A stretch of DNA of 13,697 nucleotides from Gammaproteobacteria bacterium (lineage in GTDB: Bacteria > Pseudomonadota > Gammaproteobacteria > Pseudomonadales > UBA3067): the NCBI GenBank assembly GCA_002402085.1, contig NVVB01000011.1:48648-62344 (forward strand), in the 5' to 3' direction. Position 1 is the first letter of the stretch; each line of letters starts with the position of its first letter. Both the position numbers and the translations under genes were made by a program. Positions 1-7,145 of this stretch are shown here, piece by piece. The notes under the pieces are model-generated. The model had not been told where the DNA came from. It worked only from the letters and a program-made list of their open reading frames with translations, and made no database searches.

Positions 1-310
1 CCCGCCTGCCCCCCGTCTTTCAAAGATGAAGCTATCGATCTCGGGTACGTACAGAGCGTCACTCAATGGCAACAAACCCACACTCAAAACTCAACGTTAA
101 TCTGTCGACGTTAATCAATTGATTTTCCTTACATCTATTTAAAAATCTACTTTCAGAGTCCCCAAATATTGCCGATTGAGGGAGAACCGCTAATTGCCGA
201 ATCGTCTATAAACTGCTAGATTTGACCTCGAATTGCACAGGGAACCGTCCGAGAACTGTCTATAGGGAGATATCAACAAAAAGAAACCATCCCTCATAAG
301 GCTTGTTATT
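1..310. other. Gene-free leader upstream of the protease
   Basis: I see no convincing gene here. The 9-base direct repeat ACGTTAATC occurs at 94-102 and again at 108-116, a 14-base period that could be an operator but has no other support. TTGACC at 222-227 resembles a -35 box, but no good -10 follows at normal spacing. AGGGAG at 264-269 looks like a ribosome-binding site, yet no ATG, GTG or TTG follows it closely (see the protease entry). Confidence 0.4.
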
Positions 311-1264
311 TTGCTGTTTTTTTCCAACGTTAAGATCGCTGCACAGTCTCTATTTTTATTGATCTGTCTTTTTAATGCGTCACTGGCATTTTCTATCGAG
401 ACCATTGCGAGTGATCCACACACTGCCACCACAAAAATTCTGCTCGATAATGCGAGTAGATCATTAGTCTATCTAAAATCGAACGGAATTGAATTTAACG
501 GCGTTATTGTTTCCTCAGGCGGAATGGTACTCACTGTCTCTCACGGCATTAAAAACAAAAACAAAAATTACACAGCACTATTAATGAACGGGAAAAAGAC
601 AACTGCAAAAGTAATCTACCTAAATTTAGAGTTCGACATTGCAGTCTTACAGCTCGCGGCCACCACTGACTTAGACTGGATAAAGATGCGTGCAGACGTT
701 TCAAAAGGCGAAAGCGTCTACAGCATAGGAAGGCACAAACGAAAGAAGAGCATCAATATCGACGCTGGAAAAGTGATGATGCCTGACGTCAATCTGCCTA
801 GATTCAAAATAGAGAATGGTGCGAGAGGGTCTATGGCCGTTCAGCAAGGAATCATTCATAGCGCCTTCGTCGAAGAAGGCTATTCGGGTGGTATGCTGGT
901 TGACTCAGGCGGACGACTAGTCGGCGTGAACAACGCCTATTTTGTCATCAATAAAAAACGATACTCTATGGCAACAAACGTAGGCGTTTTTGAACCCGTC
1001 ATTAACTTTCTTAATAACGGTGGCGATGAGCCCTTCTTTCCGGATATGAGCAATATAGAAGAACGGGTGGATTTTCTATTAGCGGGCCTTGAAAGAAACC
1101 TTGAAAACACGAAAATAACCCCTACTGATATCGAGCGCATTACAAGTCAAGTCAAGCAAGACGCCATTGAGATCCACAACAAGAACTCCATGACTGAAAA
1201 ACAACTGAATGTTTGGATATCGAGACAATTTACAAAAAAGACAGAAAACATTATCGACAGTTAA
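311..1264 (+). CDS. Secreted trypsin-like serine protease (S1 fold)
   Basis: This 317-residue protein has the catalytic triad of chymotrypsin/trypsin-fold serine proteases. His78 lies in VLTVSHGI (the TAAHC equivalent), Asp109 in EFDIAVLQL, and Ser192 in GYSGGMLVD (the GNSGG equivalent). A hydrophobic N-terminus ending near SLAFS suggests Sec export, so it probably acts in the periplasm or outside the cell. No PDZ domain is visible. The last ~80 residues are charged and helical-looking, unlike DegP. The start used is TTG, with AAGG at 298-301 nine bases upstream. However, the frame stays open back to 266 and encodes a lysine-rich stretch and more hydrophobic residues (KKKPSLIRLVILLFF), a better signal-peptide N-region but without a canonical start. 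The true start is therefore uncertain. It stands alone and converges on the gene at 1427. The protease call is secure; the substrate is unknown. Confidence 0.85.
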   Translation: MLFFSNVKIAAQSLFLLICLFNASLAFSIETIASDPHTATTKILLDNASRSLVYLKSNGIEFNGVIVSSGGMVLTVSHGIKNKNKNYTALLMNGKKTTAKVIYLNLEFDIAVLQLAATTDLDWIKMRADVSKGESVYSIGRHKRKKSINIDAGKVMMPDVNLPRFKIENGARGSMAVQQGIIHSAFVEEGYSGGMLVDSGGRLVGVNNAYFVINKKRYSMATNVGVFEPVINFLNNGGDEPFFPDMSNIEERVDFLLAGLERNLENTKITPTDIERITSQVKQDAIEIHNKNSMTEKQLNVWISRQFTKKTENIIDS

Positions 1265-1377
1265 ATACTGCCAAGACAAAGACAGCTAGAGATTAAGCCC
1301 TCGACACCCAAATCCTTGCTTCTTACTTGCAATAGGTTTAACTCGTTATTTGTGAACCTTCCGTAGCCAAATGGCAT

Positions 1378-1394
1378 TGCTGTTTATTACAGCA
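1378..1394. terminator. Small hairpin between convergent genes
   Basis: TGCTGT and ACAGCA form a perfect 6-bp inverted repeat around a 5-base loop, in the gap between the protease stop and the convergent paralog stop. There is no clear T-tract on either strand, so its role as a terminator is only suggested by position. Confidence 0.25.
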
Positions 1395-1426
1395 TACAAT
1401 TTCTAAAAAATAATAACTGAACAACG

Positions 1427-2359
1427 CTAGGATTGACTCGCAAGAAACGCATCAAAGTACTGGCATAACCGATCAAATCCAGAAAGCTCCCAAGTCATGA
1501 TTTGTTCAGCTGACGCCCACGGGTACTGCTCCCCTGGCTTAAACCCGAAATTTTCAGCCCAAAACGGTTCGTCCCGCTCTCCGTTTATAAGCTGATCAAA
1601 TTGAATAACTGGCGCTTTGGAGTAAAATAATAACGAAGTAAGCCTACTAAAATTACAAAAATTGGTCGCGGCATGCTCATAGAACGAAAACCTAAGGTCT
1701 AGATTGATCGATGCACTCTCGAATACTTTCCAAGGGTAGGACTTAAACTTTCTAAAAAATAACAAATCTTCTTGATCAGGAATTACGAACACATCGAATC
1801 CGAAGGACTCAATGTATTGATAAAACCGGTACCAGGCGTCTAAATCGGTACCATATTCATTATGTATTGAATTATTTAGACTCAGGGTCACGTAACGGGT
1901 CTTATATTTCTCTGCAACATATTCTCGGGCCATTTCAGTAGAGCGAAAGACATTCGGATTGGCTCCTTCATAATACAGCTCTACGGCGTTGCGAGCGACA
2001 TAAGACTCAAGATAGGATTTTCGATATGAGTACGTCCAGTTGAACGGAAATAGATTTCCAATCAGAGGCGGAGGTGGTCCTGTTATTATCTTAAATTCAT
2101 CAATATTAGGCACTAGACTAGAGAGACTTTGAAAAATGTTCCGAGCCTTCCATATTCGCTCTTGGCGAGACAGCTTTTCGACGCCTTGGCCTCTTGATTG
2201 ATAGTCATTACAGAGAACATTAACAGAAAAACTCCCCTGCCCCCTGAGCTGATTAATACAATCTGCGAGCACCAAGAATATACCAAAGTCGTAACTTGTT
2301 GGAGCATACCTTAAGTCATAGATTGCAGTAAGACTATCTTGCGTAACCCGACTTTTCAT
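1427..2359 (-). CDS. Glycosyltransferase-like protein, downstream paralog
   Basis: This 310-residue protein is a clear paralog of the neighbour at 2386-3333. Shared landmarks include LTAIYDxRYxP with a nearby FDFG/YDFG near the N-terminus, WYxFYQYxE, VIPDQEDLL, LDLRF, xANFC, SLLFYS, QFDQL, YPW and QIMTW near the C-terminus. The central segment (a beta strand, then TDLxxWYxF, then VFVIPDQED) resembles uncharacterised proteins found with surface-glycan genes, which look like GT-B-type nucleotide-sugar transferases. That is family inference; the activity is unproven. No signal peptide or membrane helix is seen, so it is probably cytoplasmic. It begins 26 bases after the upstream paralog's stop, so they likely share a transcript. 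Its ribosome-binding site is poor, which suggests weaker or coupled translation. Compared with its partner it has lost the Arg in TLRNS (here SLNNS) and the RNTDL motif (here YGTDL). Confidence 0.6.
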   Translation of the reverse strand: MKSRVTQDSLTAIYDLRYAPTSYDFGIFLVLADCINQLRGQGSFSVNVLCNDYQSRGQGVEKLSRQERIWKARNIFQSLSSLVPNIDEFKIITGPPPPLIGNLFPFNWTYSYRKSYLESYVARNAVELYYEGANPNVFRSTEMAREYVAEKYKTRYVTLSLNNSIHNEYGTDLDAWYRFYQYIESFGFDVFVIPDQEDLLFFRKFKSYPWKVFESASINLDLRFSFYEHAATNFCNFSRLTSLLFYSKAPVIQFDQLINGERDEPFWAENFGFKPGEQYPWASAEQIMTWELSGFDRLCQYFDAFLASQS

Positions 2360-2385
2360 AATGGTTTTATCAGTTTGGTAAAGAG

Positions 2386-3333
2386 TCAGTCAACTTGGCT
2401 TAGAAAAAGATCAAAATAATGACACAGATTGGATAGACTGGATGGCTTCCAGGTCATTATTTGATTCGCTTTGGACCAAGGATAGTTTGAGCCTACATTA
2501 AATCCTAGGAACGGCTGCCAGAATTTCTCGTCAGTTTGTTTTCCCTTTAGCTGATCGAATTGATAAACAGGGCAATCAGAATAGAATAACAAAGAGCAGG
2601 GACCATTTGATGAACAGAAATTTGCGACAGAATTTTCATAGAGTGCAAACCGAAGATCCAGGTCCATTGCGGCCACATCGAATGATTGCCAAGGATATTT
2701 CATATAAAGTTGACCCGACAGTAAGTCTTCTTGGTCAGGAATTACGACTACCTGATACCCTGCCGCTTCGACATACTGATAGAATTGATACCATACAGCA
2801 AGATCGGTATTACGCTCCAATTGGTAACGGCTATTTCTAAGCGTTAGTGTGCAATAATTGTTACTGTATAATGAGTTAATGCTCGAACGCGCATATTCTG
2901 ACGCGCAGAATACACGCGGACTTGCTCCTAAATCATAAAGCTGCTTGATTAATTTCGGTGCATAAGGGGAATCGAGGCCTTTTTTATACTCTGCGGTCCA
3001 GTCTTGCGGAAAAATCATCCCCGAGACGTCCTTGGCCGGCTTGCGACTGATATTTAGACCTGTAATGCTGGGAAGTAATCTGGAGATACCCTCCATTATA
3101 TTGTTTATTCGCCACCTTTTTTCGAACGCGGGTGTATGTATGTCTCTATTCGTTTTGGCGCGAAATTCATTGGTTAAAATATTTACCATTATTTCGGAAT
3201 AATCATTTGCTTGCCGAAGACATTCCGCAATCACCAAAAACGAGCCAAAATCAAAAGTCGCCGGGCTGTACCTCATATCATAAATTGCGGTAAGCACTTT
3301 TTTATCTTTTCCAGCATCAAAGTCACTTAGCAT
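2386..3333 (-). CDS. Glycosyltransferase-like protein, upstream paralog
   Basis: This 315-residue protein is the first gene of a tandem pair. It contains TLRNSRYQLERNTDLAVW around residues 163-181, followed by GYQVVVIPDQEDLL (192-205) and SSNGPCSLLFYSDCP (241-255). This arrangement, with an Arg after a strand, an RNT/S-D/N-L helix start, a VVVIPD strand and a late NGP loop, is typical of uncharacterised glycan-locus proteins that resemble GT-B glycosyltransferases. The link to sugar transfer is inferred from that resemblance. It appears soluble. The start has only a GGGA upstream at modest strength. About 350 gene-free bases separate it from the regulator upstream, so it probably has its own promoter. 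No polysaccharide genes are visible nearby, which is unusual for the family. Confidence 0.6.
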   Translation of the reverse strand: MLSDFDAGKDKKVLTAIYDMRYSPATFDFGSFLVIAECLRQANDYSEIMVNILTNEFRAKTNRDIHTPAFEKRWRINNIMEGISRLLPSITGLNISRKPAKDVSGMIFPQDWTAEYKKGLDSPYAPKLIKQLYDLGASPRVFCASEYARSSINSLYSNNYCTLTLRNSRYQLERNTDLAVWYQFYQYVEAAGYQVVVIPDQEDLLSGQLYMKYPWQSFDVAAMDLDLRFALYENSVANFCSSNGPCSLLFYSDCPVYQFDQLKGKQTDEKFWQPFLGFNVGSNYPWSKANQIMTWKPSSLSNLCHYFDLFLSQVD

Positions 3334-3686
3334 TATTATCCCGAATTAATATTTACAAAGATTGAATCATCATTCAGAGATCAACGTAAGACATACACGT
3401 AATATTTATTACACTAATCTGTAATAAATCTAATACCACCAACACCAAGACAAGTAAAAGCAAGATTTGGCACTCTTGCCGTAAAACTTATATCAGCAGT
3501 GCAAAGCGTATACTCATCTTAGTCCATCGCTCGATTTTTGTGGTTTTACGCTTGTTTTTTGTGGGAACGTCTATGAAGGTACGGGCAGGCAGTTAACCCA
3601 CTCCAGAAAGCCTCCCTTACTTGTCTGAACGAAGCTCACTTGGGCCAATCAAAGCCAAGGAGATGGGGCACCCAAAACTAATCGAT
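3334..3686. other. Intergenic stretch without a recognised gene
   Basis: No open frame longer than a few tens of codons has coding character here. An inverted repeat, GCAAGA (3460-3465) with TCTTGC (3474-3479), could form a small hairpin. AT-rich sequence at 3340-3440 probably holds the promoter of the minus-strand pair, but I cannot assign boxes with confidence. Confidence 0.4.
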
Positions 3687-4498
3687 CTAAACTGTCGAAA
3701 AGACATATGCTCTCAGTTCAGAGCTTTCCTTTCGCTGCTCCAACATTAAGTTTCGGTAACGATTAGGCGTTAGATCAAATCGCTTTTGAAACCGTTTATA
3801 AAAATGCCCTAGATTTCGATGCCCGCTTTGATGAGCTGCCTCAGCGATGGAAAAAGAGGCCTCACTCAACAAATGCGCCGCTTTATCAAGCCGAGCATTC
3901 GACACGTAATCCGCTAAAGTAGAATCCGTGTATTTCTTAAAATACCGAGTAAAAACGGCTCTCGACATTTGTGCCTCTGACGAGACCGTATCAATACTAA
4001 TGTCTTCAGCCAAATGCGCCTCAATCCACCTCAACGTTTTCTCTATTTTCTTATAGCCCGCCGACCACTCAGACAACTCACTCGATTCGCTCGCCTTGAG
4101 GTAACTTAAGAATAGGAGGTTTAATAGGCTGCCCACTTCCTCTTGGTAATAAGGTACCTGAGCGTTAATGGCCTTCATCAACTGACGAGCGAGCCGCACA
4201 TTGCCCGCGTCGTACTCTGAATTATAATTAGCCTCTGCACTCGGCCCATCCATAGTGCGCTTCACTAGGGAAAGAATAGTAGGCGACTCAAGGGCCCCAT
4301 CATCGAAGCACACCAGTATCGCCTCAGCAGGCTTGGCTCCCCCGCCTTAACCAGAAAGACCCGCCCCTCGCTAAAGCCATGTCTCTGCCCCCCAGTACAA
4401 AAGAAGGCACCACTCGTGAGGCAAATAACCAGCTCATGTACTTCATGCTGGTGAGGTGCATGCGTTGAATCAATGGACATCGGGAAACTCAATATCAT
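3687..4498 (-). pseudogene. AraC-family transcriptional regulator, frameshifted
   Basis: Two overlapping frames together make one AraC-type regulator of about 270 residues. The upstream frame, best started at ATG 4498 with GGGGTGAG just ahead, encodes the N-terminal cupin: HQHEVHELVICLTSG, then GQRHGFSEGRVFLVKAG. The downstream frame (up to 4313) encodes the C-terminal DNA-binding domain with two helix-turn-helix units, ISIDTVSSEAQMSRAVFTRY and SIAEAAHQSGHRNLGHFYKR, ending in the conserved LTPNRYR. The frames join at a G run (C on the plus strand, 4339-4343). One additional G would restore KAGGAKPAEAILVCFDDGAL and a single open frame. It therefore looks like a one-base loss in a homopolymer. 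This could be a true null mutation, a slippage switch or a sequencing error. It diverges from the ferritin-like gene, its likely target. The cupin's ligand is unknown. Confidence 0.8.
4339..4343 (-). other. Homopolymer at the AraC frameshift
   Basis: Five G residues (minus strand) mark where the cupin frame and the helix-turn-helix frame of the AraC regulator part company. Six G residues would give one continuous protein. Confidence 0.7.
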
Positions 4499-4647
4499 GT
4501 ACTCACCCCGTAAGCATTTGGCCAAAACAAGAACTTGCGAGGCTATCACCTGGCCTAATCTGACAACGGAAAAGATTAACCCAATACCATAACCGATACC
4601 AGCAGATCCTATGTTATCGTAGCGCTTCAGTAATTCGTTAGCGTATT

Positions 4648-4653
4648 TATAAT
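4648..4653 (+). promoter_or_regulatory. Putative -10 box of the ferritin-like gene
   Basis: A perfect TATAAT lies 24 bases before the ATG at 4678. The sequence at the -35 position (around TTCAGT, 4626-4631) is poor, as expected for an activator-dependent promoter. The divergent AraC-type gene makes that plausible, but it is not shown. Confidence 0.4.
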
Positions 4654-4677
4654 AAGGCAACACTCAAGATCAAGACT

Positions 4678-5091
4678 ATGAACAAATTAAAAGCCACCCT
4701 ACTCGTAAGCTACGTCGGAGAACATATTAGCGGCGGATTTTACCTTCGACTCGCCCATCAAGCCCGCACACCCGCCACTATTAGAGAGCGGCTGAAATCC
4801 ACAGCGGGTGACGAAACCCGCCACGGTGAATACTTCAATGACCTTCACGAACAAGAGTTCGGAAATCGTTTCAGCGCCAGGCCCCTATTAATTTCTCTTG
4901 GAAAGGTATTTGGTAGCGCAAGTCGAATCATCCCACTAAAGCATCTACTTCACTGGGTCGCCACGGCAGAAGCAACGGTAGTCAAAGCGTTAGAGAAAGA
5001 TGTCGCCACCAAGCCCTCAACGCCCTACCTTCAACTTGTCACCAAGATACTGCCTGACGAGCGAACGCACGCAGAACCTTATACCCTGTGA
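4678..5091 (+). CDS. Ferritin-like diiron protein (COQ7/rubrerythrin-like fold)
   Basis: This 137-residue protein has all six residues expected of a ferritin-fold diiron site: Glu15 (SYVGEH), Glu46 and His49 (DETRH), Glu98 (ATAEAT), and Glu128 and His131 (DERTH). The two ExxH motifs and the spacing fit the carboxylate-bridged diiron superfamily that includes rubrerythrin and the demethoxyubiquinone hydroxylase COQ7. I cannot tell whether it is an oxygenase, a peroxidase or an iron-binding protein. It appears soluble. It is divergent from the AraC-type gene, which probably regulates it. The ribosome-binding site is weak. The C-terminus stops six residues after the last ligand, at a TGA inside a 14-bp tandem duplication (5078-5102). 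Without that duplication the frame would continue 12 residues to a TAA at 5139. The real protein may therefore be slightly truncated, though the metal site is intact. Confidence 0.65.
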   Translation: MNKLKATLLVSYVGEHISGGFYLRLAHQARTPATIRERLKSTAGDETRHGEYFNDLHEQEFGNRFSARPLLISLGKVFGSASRIIPLKHLLHWVATAEATVVKALEKDVATKPSTPYLQLVTKILPDERTHAEPYTL

Positions 5092-5102
5092 CTTATACCC
5101 TG
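5078..5102 (+). repeat. 14-bp tandem duplication at the ferritin-like stop
   Basis: CTTATACCCTG occurs at 5078-5088 and again at 5092-5102, separated by TGA, which serves as the stop codon. Deleting one 14-base unit fuses the frame to 12 additional codons. Confidence 0.7.
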
Positions 5103-5154
5103 GTCATTACTCTTGTTACAGAAAACCATGCCATACAGTAATGATGCTAATGAC

Positions 5155-6036
5155 TTAGATCGCCCTATAAGGCTGAATTTCAGATAAAAATTCAGCCTCA
5201 GTCTTAAACACTTTACTACTGGGTATATTCAATAATTCACTTCGGTGCTCTTCAATTCCTTTCAAGTATTTTAGCCAATCTGTTTCAAGAGATAACATCT
5301 CCTTTTCAAATGCAGCTTCAATATAGGTCTCATATGAACCTTTTGATTTGGTCATAATCAGATCAAGGTACTGGTTGAAAAGCCCGCTCTGATAGATAAA
5401 CATTATTGCCAACCGTTTTTTGCTTTGACTTACAGTAACGCTATCTTTGGCGGCAACAATCTCAGGAAGGCTAATATCCAAGACATTGCCCAGCTCTCTT
5501 AGCCTCCACGGATTATGGTAGCCGTAACTAATCTCAAACCCACTATCACGTGGATACCCATATATTTTTTCGAATAAAGTTGAGATGCCTGTCTCAATCC
5601 AATAGGGACCATCCTTCAGTTTATTTCCGATAATCGGATACATTAGAATATGGGTTAAAGTGCCAAGCCCTGCTTTTGCGTGCGTAACCAATGCATTTTT
5701 TTCAGGTATGTATACGCCAAATCTACTATCTATACCTCCGCCCACATACGACAAAAGAAACAAATGCATTTCTTCTGCATTTTCTAGCACATACACATCC
5801 ATAGGAGACAGCAAATCAAAAGATGGAACCCACGCCTTTAGATGCACCACGAGTGCGTTTGAAACTTTTGAAAAATCAGCAATAGTGTCAGTATGTCCGT
5901 CTGAATGAAATATAAAATATTCAGATGATATTGAATTTTCAAAATCGTCTGTCGAACGAATAGAGTGATATATCTGCACGTACAAAAAACTGATCACGGC
6001 CACAGGTATCGCATATTTCAGACTTGTCCTTAACAT
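5155..6036 (-). CDS. Membrane-anchored peptidase-MA-like protein lacking the metal site
   Basis: I choose the ATG at 6036 because GGAGAG precedes it by a few bases. A longer frame to 6096 has no such site. The 293-residue product starts with a short basic segment and a hydrophobic helix (YAIPVAVISFLYVQIY), so it is probably anchored in the inner membrane with a periplasmic body. The central part follows the order seen in peptidase MA-like gluzincins: a strand with FGVYIPEKNALVTH, then a helix TLTHILMYPI where HExxH should be, then GPYWIETGISTLFE, the counterpart of the P-x-W-x-x-EG motif. Only the first His (129) and the late Glu (148) are kept. The Glu and second His of HExxH are Ile and Tyr, so zinc hydrolysis is unlikely. 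It stands alone, convergent with the ferritin-like gene. A structural or binding role is possible. Fold assignment is moderate confidence. Confidence 0.55.
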   Translation of the reverse strand: MLRTSLKYAIPVAVISFLYVQIYHSIRSTDDFENSISSEYFIFHSDGHTDTIADFSKVSNALVVHLKAWVPSFDLLSPMDVYVLENAEEMHLFLLSYVGGGIDSRFGVYIPEKNALVTHAKAGLGTLTHILMYPIIGNKLKDGPYWIETGISTLFEKIYGYPRDSGFEISYGYHNPWRLRELGNVLDISLPEIVAAKDSVTVSQSKKRLAIMFIYQSGLFNQYLDLIMTKSKGSYETYIEAAFEKEMLSLETDWLKYLKGIEEHRSELLNIPSSKVFKTEAEFLSEIQPYRAI

Positions 6037-6141
6037 ATTCTCTCCATATACTTTAATGCCATCAACACTAAAAATATTAATACGTAATGCCACCATTATG
6101 ATGCCGCTTCTTTGTAACGCCTAAAGCAGCAGTGCGCAGTA

Positions 6142-6165
6142 TGATTCCCCCGATAAAACGGACAC
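6142..6165 (+). repeat. Left terminal inverted repeat of the IS3 remnant
   Basis: This 24-base end begins TGATTCCCCCG and finishes CGGACAC. It matches the reverse complement of 6933-6957 with a one-base gap and a few mismatches. The TGA start is typical of IS3-family ends. Confidence 0.7.
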
Positions 6166-6265
6166 GTATATTATTCGGCTGCTAATTGCTCATATCCAAT
6201 GAAAAAGTGATGGCCAATCCCTGTATGCAACTGTCACTGATTGTAAAACTTATTTATATATTTAA

Positions 6266-6600
6266 CTAGATCCAAGCGTAATTGGACTTCCGAAACATAC
6301 GTATCTCACGAATCAACTCAGTCTTCATTGAGTGGAAGAAGGATTTCAGATGAGCGTAATCTGTACAATAACCGGAACGATTTAGGCTGTGAACAATTCC
6401 TGTTCAACCCAGGGCTTTCTGAACTGCATCACCTCGATAGTCCATTCCACGACCCTCAATAAAGGATCAAACCTGGCAGCGGCCTGCGCTTCTTCAACGC
6501 GTACTGCAGTGTTCGCTTAGTGACCTCGGCTGTACGCCGTTTATACAACCTCCAGGCAAGCATAATAACCGCTCGGTAAAACGCCTAAAAATCTCACGTG
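6266..6600 (-). pseudogene. IS3 orfB integrase-core remnant
   Basis: The remnant moves through two frames. From about 6600 to 6459 the segments AVIMLAWRLYKRR and ALKKRRPLPGLILY match the stretch of IS3 transposases that leads to HHSDRG. The HSDRG position is destroyed. From about 6450 to 6266 the neighbouring frame gives DYRGDAVQKAL, then GIVHSLNRSG, LKSFFHSMKTELI and a natural-looking stop. At least two internal stop codons are present. Order and spacing match the C-terminal half of the rve/DDE domain. Confidence 0.7.
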
Positions 6601-6932
6601 AACTTAACACTGATTACCGGCACGAGTCTTTGTAAAAAACAAATATCCTACGGATGTTTCTTCGCAAGAAACTGTTGCCACTTAATCGGCGGGTCTACCT
6701 TTTTTAAAAAGCAGTACAATGTTTCGCCAAGCCTAATAAATTTTGACAGCTCTTTCTTTTTTCATTAGTTAATTCGATTTCTTAGTAGTCACTCTCCGCC
6801 CTTCTTGATTATCGTTTTACCATCGAGGTACGACGTCTCGACAGCAGCGACTTTAAATCCTTAAGGGTACTTACAAATTCGACGAGGGTTTTTGAATTTT
6901 GATATAGGACACATTTTCCTTAATTAGGGTTA

Positions 6933-6957
6933 GTGTCTGTTAAAGCGGGGGGATTCA
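6933..6957 (-). repeat. Right terminal inverted repeat of the IS3 remnant
   Basis: Read on the minus strand it begins TGAATCCCCCCG and ends CAGACAC, pairing with the left end at 6142-6165. Confidence 0.7.
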
Positions 6958-6965
6958 AGGGCAGA

Positions 6966-7070
6966 TTGCAAATGTTTGTTAAGTAATGACTACTTTTTCG
7001 AGGAGCCCATTGGTAAAAAGCGCTAAATTAGAATACCTCTTACCATAATGAACCCCCTCTGTGAGCCTGT
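6966..7070. other. Short gap between IS remnant and receptor tail
   Basis: I see no gene, no convincing T-tract terminator and no recognisable repeat here. Confidence 0.3.
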
Positions 7071-7145
7071 CTAAAAGGATACCCTCAAGCCAGCGCCAAT
7101 GAATCGAGGGTCATTAACCATGCCGGTTAAATTATTGAAATCGAT
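7071..7145 (-). other. Out-of-frame last beta strand of the TonB-dependent receptor
   Basis: Read from 7145 in the frame that seven G residues would give, this encodes IDFNNLTGMVN, DPRFIGAGLRVSF and then TAG at 7071-7073. This is the conserved terminus of the receptor family, well preserved, so the frameshift is recent, reversible or an artefact. Confidence 0.75.

Larger units (their letters stand above)
6142..6957 (-). mobile_element. Decayed IS3-family insertion sequence
   Basis: A full-span but internally deleted IS3-family element fills the gene-poor kilobase. Imperfect terminal inverted repeats starting TGA and ending GACAC bound it. Reading on the minus strand from the right end, an orfA-like helix-turn-helix piece (GFKVAAVETSYLDGKTIIKK, 6801-6860) is followed by KWQQFLAKKHP (6651-6683), typical of the end of orfA. 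Next come pieces of the orfB integrase core: ALKKRRPLPGLILY (6459-6500), and LKSFFHSMKTELI (6311-6349) ending at a TAG at 6266. Stops and frame changes interrupt it repeatedly, and several hundred bases of orfB are missing. The catalytic Glu normally in the ESFF motif is Lys. It cannot encode a working transposase. No target-site duplication is clear. Confidence 0.75.

Noticed and set aside
190..432. Minus-strand 80-codon frame overlapping the protease start
   Set aside because: No ribosome-binding site and no family features; it overlaps the signal peptide of a clear gene on the other strand.
2607..2840. Plus-strand 77-codon frame inside the upstream paralog
   Set aside because: Antisense to conserved motifs of the paralog pair; composition looks non-coding.
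4499..4663. Extension of the AraC cupin frame to an ATG at 4663
   Set aside because: The first 55 residues do not look like an AraC N-terminus and would overlap the divergent promoter; ATG 4498 has a good ribosome-binding site.
6137..6960. Target-site duplication around the IS3 remnant
   Set aside because: The bases beside the two ends (CAGTA and AGGGC) do not match, so none can be claimed.
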